64,000 nucleotides of DNA from Panax quinquefolius (GCA_020205615.1 CM035164.1:119952767-120016766), one strand, 5' to 3'. Positions 1-10,961 are shown, numbered from the stretch's first letter. The notes: a model not told the origin generated them from the letters alone. Program-made: numbers and translations.

Positions 1-61
1 GTATAAAAAAACCGAAAAATCGGTACCGAAAATACCGAAATCAAAAAAAATCGGTACTGCC
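1..61. repeat. Left-edge flank with GGTACCGAAA-type short inverted repeats
   Basis: The first 61 bases are purine-rich and repeat the words ACCGAAA, TCGGTACC and TCGGTA in both orientations. They end where the element A LTR begins. Such words occur in subterminal parts of plant DNA transposons, but the piece is cut by the window edge and no terminus is visible. No coding potential. Confidence 0.3.
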
Positions 62-220
62 TATAAGACTCCGAATTTTACGAAATGAAAGTATTCAATT
101 TTTTGATAATTGTTATTCTATTTAGTAAATGGTTAAATTGATAAAAGGTTAAAGTTAAGGGTGATATATGAAATTTTTTTAAAATAAGCAAGTGACTATA
201 AAATACTTATTGTTGTCGGG

Positions 221-266
221 GAATATTCGTTTGGTCGTAGAATATTCTTGCTGTTGGGGAATATTC
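221..266 (+). promoter_or_regulatory. Three GAATATTC palindromes at 19-bp spacing
   Basis: GAATATTC occurs at 221-228, 240-247 and 259-266, exactly 19 bp apart, within about 160-205 bp of the LTR start. GAA-NN-TTC is the core arrangement of plant heat-shock elements. Similar clusters occur near the same LTR edge in B (10414-10421, 10432-10439), E LTR2 (48077-48084, 48096-48103), C and D. A regulatory role is inference. Confidence 0.4.
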
Positions 267-449
267 GTACGACGGCGCAGCCTTTTGTGGGCCCATAACG
301 GAAAGCGATTGGATGAAGAAAACGACAAGTATCAATTTTTATACATAACGGCGTAGTTGTTATCGTTAACACTGTTGGAATACCCGGTGGTTAACACACA
401 ATAAGACGCGGTGTTGCACAGTAGCACATGGTATTGTACCAATTATTGA

Positions 450-463
450 TTCTTACGTAAGAA
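450..463. promoter_or_regulatory. 14-bp perfect palindrome with ACGT core (bZIP-type site)
   Basis: TTCTTACGTAAGAA is a perfect palindrome centred on ACGT, the core recognised by plant bZIP factors. The same 14 bases occur in the other subfamily I LTRs: A 3' LTR (24597-24610), D left LTR (28304-28317) and D middle LTR (35709-35722). Conservation among copies that otherwise differ suggests function, but this was not tested. Confidence 0.4.
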
Positions 464-664
464 GGCACTACTCAATAATTGTTATAGTAATTACTGTTCA
501 ATATTTTATTTTATTGATTCAATGATTGCTACGTTGATATTTTATATTATTGTTGTTTCAATAATTGTCACTACACAGTATTTTCCATTATCAGATCAAT
601 AATTCATATTATTTTAATAATATTACTAGATAACATTATTGGCAATATCTAGAAAGTTCTGTCT

Positions 665-743
665 AAGGAGAGGTTTGGTCACCTAATTGGGCGCCAGTAA
701 GGAGAAATCCTTATCGGAAAGCCCCCTCTTTCCTGGGAACGGC
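665..743 (+). promoter_or_regulatory. U3 block conserved across both LTR subfamilies
   Basis: A run of about 80 bp contains GGAGAGGTTTGGTCACC, then the short inverted repeat AAGGAGAAATCCTT and the motif GGAAAGCCCC. It recurs almost unchanged in every chromoviral LTR of the window that covers this part: about 9950, 17745, 22725, 25070, 28015, 35440, 39610, 42918, 48478 and 56870. In element orientation it lies about 600-760 bp upstream of the TATA box. The surrounding LTR sequence of the two subfamilies is far more diverged. Function unknown. Confidence 0.5.
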
Positions 744-1424
744 TTGGTTGTCATTATTGTGATTCTGTAATATTATTTGTGAATAATTAATTATTAATTT
801 ATATGATAAGGAAAATATTTATTTATGTGGATATAAATATTGGAGAAATTTTTAGAAAAGTGTCAATTGTTGAAAATTGATATTTTATCTTTTCTGATAA
901 AATAATTTATTTAAATATATTATTATATTTTAATGATATAATAATGGTGATATTTTTACGATGAATGTGTGATATATGAATAAATGAGGAGGAAGAGTAT
1001 TTTTATTGCAATAAATGATAAAAACATGTTAAACATGTCAGAGGGCCCCATTTTTTACTGAAATTTGATTTTAGCCTGTAAAATCGTCCATATGTGGATT
1101 TCGGTCAATTTCTGTTTGGAATTTGGAAAAACTTAAAATTACAAAGTTGTAGAGAATTGAATTTCCTATGGAATGGACATAAGATTTGAATTTTTTTGAT
1201 AAAAAGGACTATTTATTATGAATTATTAAAGTTCCGGAATATTGAGTCTGAATTAATTTTGTTACAAAAAATATTTAAAACATGTTTTTCTAGAAGGTGG
1301 GCCCCACAATTGTACTTTTGCATGTGAGAAATGCTGGAATCTGAATTCAAAGGAGGCGTATGAATTTCATTATTAATAATATTATTTTATTAAATTTTTT
1401 GCTTTGGTGTTCTAAGCATTTTCC

Positions 1425-1433
1425 TATAAATAG
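1425..1433 (+). promoter_or_regulatory. TATA box of element A 5' LTR
   Basis: TATAAATAG sits in the LTR after U3-type sequence and before the long R-U5 part. The same motif is at 57894-57902 in the 3' LTR, at 43529 and 49093 in the E LTRs, and reverse-complemented at 9230, 17030, 22177, 27344, 34762, 39066 and 56321 in B, S, D and C. It is the likely core promoter for the genomic transcript. The start site is not shown by sequence alone. Confidence 0.6.
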
Positions 1434-2589
1434 GGTGCTTAGGTTAGAATTGGAAATCACACCATAAACTGAAGTTTTTTCTCTCTATATTATCGAGCGT
1501 ATTTTTATGAGTATTTAGATATCTTGAGTGTTGCTATATGGTGCAAGTTCCTTCAGCTTTACATCCGATATTCCAGTCAGAAATACTGCTCTTTTGAGGT
1601 AGGGGATTATAAGGGTTATTATGTTTTTCAGTTTCGTAATTTTTCCGACCCTCAAAAATTCTGGAAACATTTTAAATAATAATTTGATGAGTTTTCTAGA
1701 TTGTGTCCAAAAATGGCGATTTTTGGATGTATAGAGTAAGAGTTATGATTTTTATGGGAAAAGACTATTTTAAAAGTAAACCCTTATAACTCCTTGTGGT
1801 TAACTCCAAAATTGGTAAAATTTTTATTGGGAGTACATGTATATAAGAGAAGTATACTCTGTAAATTTTGGAATTTTTGGGCAAAAGTACAGTTTATGAT
1901 AAATGTCTAAATATTCGGCAGTTTTGGCCATATGAAAAATAGTAAATGAATTTTAAAAATTCTGAGAAAAATATATGTTCAATATGAGACTATATTCTGC
2001 TAAATCCTAGAAAAGAAATTTTTTTAGGACTGATTTGGTATTTTTCATAAAAATGGACTAGTTATGAGTAAATAAATTAAATATGTTATGTGAAGTAACA
2101 AAATTGGAAAATAGGATTTTATGGCTTGAGAATCCTATATAAGGTATATGCAGATTTTTATGAGGGTTTTGGTTATTAGTGATGAAATCTTATGAGTTTG
2201 ACATTTTAGGATGATTAAATACATTAATTAGTAAAGTGTAAACAATTAAAATAAATTGTTTATAAATTTAAGAAATGATTAAAATATTGTGGTAATATTA
2301 ATAATATTAGTAAATAAATTTAATGTTATTATATTATAAATAATATTAAATGGAGTTTATAAAATAATGAATAATATTATTATCTTCGTTAAATATTCGG
2401 TGAAGTATTATTTTATGTTCAAATTATTTTTGATATAATATTATTCTTGAATTTTCTCCACAAAGCAGTATCATGTTGACAATTTGGATATTCTTAAACT
2501 CTGGATAAATTGTATTATAAATGTTTAATATTTATCATTTGTCTCATTTGATTGATTAATTATATCATTGTCATCATCCTCATGTTTAT

Positions 2590-3088
2590 AATATGTTGAA
2601 AGTCACTTGTGGCATGTAGTGCATAGATGGACTTGGTATGATTATGATCAGGGATTATTCGGTATAATCATGACCGTAATGTTACAAATGATGTGGTAAA
2701 AGTCCTCATTGGCCCGTAGTGCATTGACAGACTATTTTTGGTATGATCATGACTATGGGTTCTCTTCGGCCAAGGGTGCATAGATGAATTGTTTTATGGC
2801 GTGATCATGACCGTTGATGAAAACATGAATATCTTTAGCCCGTAGTGTATGAATAATTCGTGGTCGTGATACTAATGAATATCCTTGGCCGTAGTGCAGG
2901 GATTATTCGATGATGTGGATTAATTATTGAGCTGAGTCTCAGCGATGAAATATTAATTCATGGATGTGATATTAATGAATATCCTTGGTCTGTAGTACAT
3001 GGATAATTCATGGATGTGATACTAACGAATATCTTTGGCCTGTAGTGCAAAAAGATGATATGTTATTGAATATCTTTGGCCTGTAGTG
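2590..3088 (+). repeat. Imperfect repeats of the type CCGTAGTGCATAGATG in LTR
   Basis: Units carrying GGCC(T/C)GTAGTGCA followed by GATGGA or GATGAA, TGATCATGACC and GAATATCTTTGG recur at spacings of about 50-90 bp. The array continues after the F insertion (19801-19930). Related arrays occur in B (8160-8410), D (26590-26780 and 34010-34180), S, C and E. They are a structural feature of these LTRs and not a CRISPR array. Confidence 0.6.
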
Positions 3089-4840
3089 TGTTGGGTAAAA
3101 TCTATATACGCACAACACGCAAGTATACGTGGTCAACAAGTAATAAAGTGAAAGTAGAGTATCGTTCCCACGAGGAATTATTTAATAGAAAATCACCAAG
3201 TACTAACCCGTAACCAACTCAATCTTATTTAAACAAATGAATTTCAAATTATATAAATTAAATTATTTAATTACATTCCACTAGTTAAATTAAGATAACA
3301 GAGATTTAAGATCACAACTTCATTTATTGCTTCATTTAAGTTAACACACTTCTCATCAATTATTCTCGATCCTGAATTGTTAATCAAGAACACTAAAGCA
3401 GATTAGACCACCTCTCGATGCATAATACCCATATTAACGTCAATCCACAATTAAGATAGAAATCTGTTAAACACTTTAATCAACTAACCCACTATATCTC
3501 TATGTGAATTACATTTGAAGAAGGTTGAAGAATAAGTTCTCTATCCGATTATATGCGGTATCAAGCATATCTTTACCTTAACACTCATCAAGTTTAAGCT
3601 ACTAACAAAATCCTGAACACATGCTATCATGATAAGATCTAAATCAATACTTCATCTCTCGAGTTCATATAGATTATCACGGTAATTGATGGCCAATCAA
3701 TTAAACAATTAAGTCCAAATCATAATAGACAATCCTCACAATAGAACATAATAATTGATAACGAAGCATATTAAAATAAACTACACAATAAGATCAATTG
3801 TAATCTCAAACAAAGAATTAGTTCATTGAATTAAAACTAAGAATTCACACTTGAAATAACATTAAAAGATAAAAATAAGAGTAGATTAAAGAATAAATCT
3901 GTTGTCAGCAAATCTCCATCTTCCTCAAGCTCCTGCTCTTGATCTTCAATGGTCTTCAAGTTGCTTCAATTTCCAAATCTAATTAGAACTAGTGTTTTGA
4001 TCTAATTTACTCTAATATAATCTAATGGAGTCATCTATCTAGTATCTAATCTCCCCTAATCCTTGTGATTCACCTCCTTTTATAAGTCTCTTTATATGTC
4101 TTTAAGTCCTCTTGGAAGTTCGTATGTCAATCGGATCGAAATAATCCTTTCCGGACTCAAATTGGACCAAAATTCGCATTTTCGCGCATTTTCTGGGCAT
4201 ACCCCCACCCTGGCGGGGGTCTAGGCTTGTTCTGGGCCAGCCCCGGCGGGCTAGGAGCCTGTCTTGTGACTTCCATGCCCACCCTGACGGCGGTTTTGTG
4301 AAGGAAAATTTTCTACTCTGACGTCCTTTGAGAAAACGGCCATAACTTTTGATCCGGGAAGAGTTAAGAGGCCTGCCACCTATCAAATCGAAGATATCGA
4401 CGAGATCTACAACTTTCATCCTTTAAGAATTTAGAAATAAAGGACAGATGAAGGTCAAAAGTGGGCTGGAAGTTACTGCTATGCAAATGGCCACCCAAAA
4501 CAGTAACGTTCGACGTCCGTTGGTACAAATGTCATAACTCTTGCATCCGAACTCCGATTGGAATGATTCAAGATATTTCGGAAAGCTAAGAAGAAGCTCT
4601 ACAATATAGTCCAAGTTCCAAGCCAAGAACATGAAATGAACATGAAAGCCCAAATGATGTTTGGATTGCTTTTCTTTGCATTTTCCTTGCCTTTCCTTAC
4701 CAATAGTCGCTCACATCGCTTCCAAATGTATAACCTACAAAATGAACACAAAACGCATGAAAAGTAACTAAGACACAAGAATATAAGCAACTAAATCAAG
4801 TAAAAGATACCGGATAAGTAGGTATAAAACCTACTTATCA
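3089..4840 (-). repeat. Element F 3' LTR (1752 bp)
   Basis: Nearly identical to 18406-19795 apart from a 365-bp block present only here (4226-4590), which was probably deleted from the other copy between short CTAGG/CTAAG matches. That block is GC-richer than its surroundings and starts with degenerate CCCTGGCGGGGG-type units. Short open frames seen in this LTR have no family resemblance and are taken as chance. Confidence 0.85.
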
Positions 4841-6322
4841 AATACCCCCAAACTTAAATCGTTGCTTGTCCCCAAGCAACACAACATAATGCAATGCAAT
4901 GCAATGCAATGAAATACAACTAATCTATATGCCTACGAATCCAGCAGTATTGATAGAATCAAATCTATTCACTCATCCTTAGAGAAATCATGCAAACATG
5001 ACAATACTTCATATCAAAACCAATCAACAATTTCCTAGTCAATCATCAAGTCTTAAACTGTTATTACTGGTATAGTGTGTGTGTGCTCCACAACAATATT
5101 AACTGATATAAAATTAAATTTAACACATAATAAGTCTCTTTGAAGGCATCATACAGTGTAAACTCAAGAAATCCAAAAACAAGCTAGATCCAACTAAAAT
5201 CAAACAATTACCAATATCGAGGGTCAACATGGGATACTTATGCTTTATTTTTTATCTACGGGGGCTTTTTTCTCTTATTTCCCATTTTATTCATTTTTTT
5301 TTCTTTTGGTTTACATACACATAGCTATGCAATGTCTTATTCCCTTAGGCTTTTCAATGCTACCTTAACGAGCTTTCGACCAACGACTCCCAGACCATTA
5401 AGACCTTAGGGCGCTAGGTGTAAAGACAATCCCCTCGGACTTACTTACTCAAGTAACAAAGGCCACAAAACTAGACAAGAACGCCACGGTGTTTATTTAT
5501 ACTTTTTCATTTTCTTTTTCTTTCTTTTTCTCTTTTTTTTATAGCTTATATACCGCAAATATTCCCCCAAACTTAGGTTCTTGTCTAACTTTCGCCATCA
5601 CTACTTGTTCTTGTCATTCTTTCATTCAAACTAGCATTATCCTTTAGAATCCCATTATGTATCAATTTAAACTCAATCAATCAACAAGGTTGTTTCTAAC
5701 GTGCTAACCTTGATTATACCAGTTTCAAAGAGGAAAAGATTCAATTCATAACAAGAAATCACATCAAAGCTCTAATAATTAGTACTATACTTGTCTACTC
5801 AATTCCAATCTCATCATTGGCCAAAATAAACTGAACTATCTAACAGCTGGAATCATGCAAGATGAACATAGTAACTAACTAATATTTTTTTTTGAATTTT
5901 TGATTTTTGATTATTTTTTTTAGTTATAAATAAAAACTATTATGCAACTACTCTACTATGCAAACTATTATGCAATTACACTATATGAATGCAAACATAA
6001 GTAAACCTAAATTATTTAACTCCCCCAAACTTAACAATTACAATGTCCTCATTATAAAATAAAGCATGAAGTGGACGAGGACTTCCCTGTAATCATTTAA
6101 GCTTGTGGTGATGGTGGTGGCCTTGGCATGACGATCATTTTCCTATCCATTGAACCTCCAATACCTGCAATGAAGAGAGACAACATGGATTAGAATAACA
6201 CTTGGATTCCTATTTACTAAATAAACTAGGAAAGCATATAAATAAATAAATAAAAATTCCTGGGTTACCTCCCAGTTAGCGCTTGAATTATAGTCTTTCA
6301 GCCTGACTTTGTCTGGTCAACG
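4841..6322 (-). other. Element F 3' non-coding region with repeated PPT-like tracts
   Basis: This 1.5-kb stretch between the gag relic and the 3' LTR has no supported gene. It holds a (GCAAT)n microsatellite near 4890, T-rich runs at 5250-5300 and 5505-5545, and three copies of the polypurine motif TAAGTTTGGGGG on the minus strand (4844-4855, 5564-5575, 6022-6033). Only the first abuts the LTR and can be the functional plus-strand primer. The region probably replaces the pol genes of an autonomous relative. Confidence 0.6.
4842..4856 (-). promoter_or_regulatory. Element F polypurine tract
   Basis: Read on the minus strand, AAGTTTGGGGGTATT ends directly at the 3' LTR start TGATAAG. The adjacent GTTGCTTGGGGACAAGCAAC can form a hairpin. 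Both match the 3' ends of Tat/Athila elements and give the element its minus orientation. Confidence 0.75.
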
Positions 6323-7519
6323 CTATCCAATTCCTCTTCGGTAAATGAGGAACCCTCCATCCATCGGAAATAATATAGCTTTTGGTAGGTTCTCATTTAC
6401 GATGACCATTGCATTAAAGTCACCCAGCATGCTTTGTTTTGGTATAATCTCCATGAAGAAGGGCAAATAACTAGGTGCTATCTCCATTGTGTTTGTGATC
6501 ATATTTGGGCATGGAAGTGTGTCAAGCACAATGGACTCTTCGTATATCTTCTCTTTCTCGTCCCACCACAGCTTCATTGTTGCCCTAGCTCATATGTCAT
6601 AAAGAGCTTCGCCGACGACATGACTACCTAACAGGCATGGTTTTGCAAATCTAACCGGATCCTTGAACTTTGGCGGAGAAGGAAATTGGGGCACTAATAA
6701 CATCGGCTCATCCTCGTTGGTACTCATAGTTAGTTCTTCACCGACCTTTTTGTTATTATCCCCATTTGTCTCTTTTTTTTCAACATCTCGTGTCTCATCA
6801 AGTTGTAGATTTGGCTCGGGCACTTCATCAATCTCGAAATCCTCGTCATAACACCAATTGTTTTGAGGACAGTTGTTCAAGGCTTTGAGCATTTGATCTA
6901 TCTGGTTCTGTAGATTTTGAATTGACCTCGCTTGATTACTCATCTTTTCCTCATTTGCTGCTACGAACTTGAAAAACAATTCCTCCAACCTTGAATTATC
7001 TGTCTCTTGTGGCACTGGAGGTGGACATGAAAATTCTGGTGTGTATAATGGATTTAGAGCGTAATGTTGGTCATCATAATTATAGCTCCATGAAAAATTC
7101 GGGTGATACCCCTAAACTATATCATAATTATCATATGCATACTGATTGAGGTAGTTACCACCATACTGTACCAGCCCAAGATTGATGGTGCATTGATTAC
7201 TCGGGTGATTGCCATCACAATAGTCACAAATAACTGCAATCCTTCGACTCCTTTGGGCTGCAAAAACGTCCAACTTCCTCGAAAGTTCTTCAATCTGTGC
7301 TGACATTGCGGAAAGTGTCGTGAGTCTGTCAATCTCCGCTCCCCTTGGCTGAGTCATTCTTGCCATCCTTCGACTCCGTTGGGCTCAAATAACCTCCAAC
7401 GTCTTCGAAGTTGCCTCAATTTTTATTGGCTCTATAGAAGATGTATTAAGTCCATCAATCCCTGTTTCCCTTGGTTGAGTCATGTTCGTGTATGGCCATT
7501 GATACGCAAAGTCATCCAT
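6323..7519 (-). pseudogene. Gag plus protease-start relic of element F
   Basis: From ATG at 7519 one frame of about 399 codons runs to 6323, broken by three in-frame stops (TGA at 7387-7385, TAG just before 7112, TGA near 6588) but by no frameshift. The N-terminal part repeats a unit beginning MTQPR and ending AQRSRR. Next comes a zinc-knuckle-like CDYCDGNHPSNQC, then a charged and coiled region rich in E, Q and N around 6700-7010. Near the C-terminus ALYDI*A resembles the aspartic-protease D(L/I)GA site of Athila-type elements, with the Gly codon turned into TGA. Nothing of RT or integrase follows. Gag would form the particle, but this copy cannot make a full protein without readthrough. Confidence 0.65.
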
Positions 7520-7632
7520 GGTACCTGAAAAGAGAGAAATATAGGAAGAGAATTAAAAATAAAAATAAAAATATTTAAATTAAGACTAATTTGATTGAAA
7601 TTAATATTGGCAAAGAGATATTAAACTAATTC

Positions 7633-10591
7633 TGTGACGCCCCCAAAATAGGTATACATCACCTATTCTGAGTCGTCAAATACATGGTACAGAATACAAA
7701 TACAACTTAATTATACAACTGTCGTGTAAAGTACGACAAAACATAAGCTGTGAGTTTTAATACAAATATTGTCGTCTAGACAATATACAAACTCAAATTC
7801 AATATTATTACATTTATTTTCCACTATTTCACTGAATAGTGAGGACTACTAATGTTATCATCTGGTCCGTCACTCCGTTCCCCGACTAGTCCCTACTACG
7901 TTCTCATTTTCTGAAGAGAACAATAAAAGTAAAAGGGTGAGCTCAACTATCCCAGTAGGAAATATTATGACTAAGATAATGTAGAATATATTATCGTTAG
8001 CCTTCAACAGTGTTAAACTGATACAATATAACAACCATCAAGTTTAACTGCAGCGGAACAAGCAATCCATTGAAAGAGTCAAGTAGAGAATAAAATCTAC
8101 TATCTTTTATGATTTAGAAGGTTTTTCATCACTTTTATCACTGGGACTCAGCTTAATAAATAATCCACATCATCGAATCACCCCGCACTTCTGACCGAGG
8201 ATATTCTTTAGTATCACGACCACAATTATCCATGCACTACGGGCCAAGAATATTTGTGTATTCATTAATGGTCATGATCATGCCAACAACTGTCCATCAA
8301 TGCACTACGGGCCAATGAGGACTTTTTCCACATTATTTGTAATATTACGGTCATGATTACACCGAATAATCCCTGGTCATAATCATACCAAGTCCATCTA
8401 TGCACTATAGGCTACAGATGACTTTCAACAAAATATAAACATGAGGATGATGACAATGATATAAGAATTCAATAAAACAAGTTCAAGAATTAATTTATCC
8501 ATGAACTAATAACGTCCAAATTGTTAACATGATACTGCTTTGTAGAGTAAAATTCAAGAATGCTCAGAAGAATATTTCCATGAAAAGATACTGGATAAAG
8601 CGCAAATATCAAGGATATTCCACTAATTTCATGGAGTATAGAAGTCAAAACTTTAACCAACTGAGTATAATAAGGAATGGAATAACAAAAGAAATCACCA
8701 GGCATGCAATAGACCGCACAGGCAGGTTATTCCAACAGAATAATAAATAATGGAACCAGGTCCGGCGTAAAACGCACAGACAGGATATTCGAACAAAATA
8801 ATAAAGACCAAATCAGGTCCGGCGTAGAACGCACAGATAGGATATTCCAACGAAATAATAAAGACGGAACCAGGTCCGGCGTAGAACCCACAGACAGGAT
8901 GTTCCAACAGAATGATAAATAATGGAACCAGGTCCGGCGTAAACGCACAAACAAGATGTTCCAACAGAATGATAAAAAATGGAATCACAGAAGAATTTCA
9001 CCAAGTATAGGGTAGCCCAGGTATACAAGTTATTCCAACAGAATAATAAAGAATGGAATAACAGAAGTTCTCTTCATAGATAAGAAAGAAATAATACTCC
9101 CTACCTTAGAAAAATTGGATACTAGAATAGTGAGGTATCAGACTTCTCTTCTTCTTTCTATAATTTCTCTCTATAATAATCGCTCTAAAGCTTTTGTGAA
9201 TTGGTGAGAAATGAAGGAAGAATGAGCTTCTATTTATAGAAAATATAGTTTCGATAATCAGACGTTTTGGGGCTCGAAAAATTACAGTACAATACCTCCA
9301 ATTTTTTCTTTATTTTTAATTTAGTCATGGAAGTATTATCAAACTTGCACCACCTCCCCTAATAGTAAATAATGTGATTCAATAGTAAATTATGTGAATC
9401 AATAGTTCTGACATGTGAAAATACTGAATTACAAGATATAGTACCTCCATCTATACCTCCATTTTTAACTTAGTCATGCAAGTATTATCAATCTTGCACC
9501 AACTCCCCTAATAGTAACAAGAATATGAAACAATAGTATACACATGTGTACAAATATTTATAATCATGTGAAATAATAGCAATCAATTGCTTTCATTTAT
9601 CCAGGTTAAATACACCCGATTGGTCGATATAACCTCCAGACATCAATTATTATCGAAATAATTATCGATTTTCACTAACACAAATAATTCCAACACAATG
9701 AAACTATTTTATCAAAAATATAAATTTTGAAATTTCGAAGTTTGATTTTTCCAGAAAAAGTCAACTATTGATTTTTTTTGACCAAATAGTGAATTAGAAA
9801 AATTTTGTGTTTATAGACTATTTTACTAATTTCATCGTTAGGACTCAAATATCACGTCAAGCGTCTCCAAATTCAACTCGAACACAACTTCAATTTTAAT
9901 AACATTCATCACTAATATTATAACTCACAATATTTATCAACCGAAGTCGTTCCAGGAAAGAGGGGCTTTCAATAAGGATTTTCTCCTATTGGCGCCATGA
10001 TTAGGTGACCAAACCTCTCCTCGATGTAACTTTTAGACATTGTAAATATTGCAATTTAATAATATGAATAACTTTGTCGTCTCAATTATTGATTTAATAA
10101 TATAAAATATTATGCAAATGATAATCTTTGTGACAATAATTGAATCAATAATATGAGAGAGATATGATGCAAGCAATTATCGTAGTAATAATTAAGTATA
10201 ACCGAGTGACTTCTCATGTAAGCATCATCAATAATCAATACCGTATGCTACTATGCAACAACGCCAGACATATTCTTTACTTTTACTACTTAGGGTAGTT
10301 CAACAGTTAACAGTAAAACTTCCGTAGTTATTTTCATAAAGTATATTTTTATCGTTTTCTTAATCAAACAATAATTCCGTTGTGGGGTCCACCAATGATT
10401 ATTGTCGTTATACGAATATTCCTGTTAAAACGAATATTCCCCACCAATCGAATATTATATAACAACTTGCGTACTTTGCAAAATTTGTAAATATTACCCA
10501 CAACTATAACATTATATCAAATCCACACCATAATATTCAAAAATATATTTCAAGAAAATTTAATCTTTATTCAAAAAGTTGGGGTTTTATA
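7633..10591 (-). repeat. Element B 3' LTR
   Basis: Starts TGTGACGCCCCC on the plus strand. Its inner end reads TTTTATA where the other LTR ends CTTACA, so the inner terminus has decayed. It holds the GTAGTGCA repeats (8160-8410), 57-bp tandem repeats (8720-9060), a TATA box (9230-9238, minus), the conserved U3 block (about 9950-10025) and GAATATTC sites near 10414-10439. Confidence 0.93.
8720..9060. repeat. 57-bp tandem repeats in B 3' LTR
   Basis: About five to six units of AGGTCCGGCGTAAAACGCAC plus GGATATTCCAACAGAATAAT and a short AT-rich link repeat with a period of about 57 bp. As 57 is a multiple of three, several overlapping frames stay open and give repetitive hydrophobic pseudo-peptides with no sign of being real proteins. 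Homologous arrays lie at about 16500-16860, 21640-22010, 38510-38860, 43700-44100, 49270-49630 and 55840-56140. Subfamily I LTRs (A, D) lack them. Confidence 0.75.
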
Positions 10592-10606
10592 ACCTCCCCT
10601 TCTTAT
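10592..10606 (-). promoter_or_regulatory. Element B polypurine tract
   Basis: Read on the minus strand, ATAAGAAGGGGAGGT lies directly against the 3' LTR. Equivalent tracts are found next to the LTRs of C (40250-40265), D (28710-28724), E (47908-47922) and A (24197-24207). It primes plus-strand DNA synthesis. Confidence 0.7.
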
Positions 10607-10941
10607 GAAATTTCGTCCTCGAAATTAGGGTGCGTACCTGATACGTCGAAGAGGTAAGGATATCTTGATTTCATCTCAGATTCTAACTCCCAGGTCATTT
10701 CTTCCACATCGTGGTTTCTCCACAAAACTTTGACTTGAGGTATAACCTTGGAGCGTAGAATATGATCCTTTTTATCCAAGATTTTAACAGGTAACTCTTC
10801 ATACGTTAAATCTTCCTCTATCTCGTATGGTTCTAATTCAATAATGTGGTTCGGGTCTTTCACATATTTACGTAACATAGATATATGAAAAATGTTATGA
10901 ACACGAGACATACTTGGCGGTAACACAAGTCTATAGGCCAC
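10603..10941 (-). pseudogene. Element B pol C-terminus with chromodomain
   Basis: This 112-residue frame includes the tail of integrase (LPPSMSRVHNIFHISMLRKY) and then the chromodomain-like end, with VLWRNHDVEEMTWE near residues 73-86 and SRYPYLF close to the C-terminus. That ending is diagnostic of Del/Tekay chromoviruses, whose chromodomain guides integration to heterochromatin. It is separated from the integrase core upstream by a frameshift in an A/T run at about 10965-10971. The reading start at 10941 is only the first ATG after the shift and not a true start. Confidence 0.85.
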
Positions 10942-10961
10942 AATTCCTACTCGATCGAGGA

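Larger units (their letters stand above)
62..3088 (+). mobile_element. Element A 5' LTR, first part (Tekay-like, subfamily I)
   Basis: From 62 onward this matches the sequence starting at 24209 nearly base for base, so the two are the LTRs of one element. The expected TG start reads TA here, while the 3' copy starts TGTAAGGCCCC. U3 holds GAATATTC repeats (221-266), an ACGT palindrome (450-463), a block conserved in all chromoviral LTRs of the window (665-743) and a TATA box (1425). The stretch 2590-3088 is a run of imperfect repeats. The LTR is interrupted at 3088 by element F and resumes at 19801. A target duplication cannot be tested because the far end of the 3' LTR is missing. Confidence 0.85.

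Noticed and set aside
4102..4419. Minus-strand frame of 105 codons in the F 3' LTR
   Set aside because: It lies wholly in LTR sequence, partly in the block absent from the other LTR, and has no recognisable domain.
4886..4912. (GCAAT)n microsatellite
   Set aside because: Simple repeat within the F 3' region, with no independent significance.
8695..8988. Hydrophobic repetitive open frame of 97 codons (with similar ones in other LTRs)
   Set aside because: It follows from a 57-bp tandem repeat whose period is a multiple of three. Overlapping frames are equally open, and the homologous LTRs break them.
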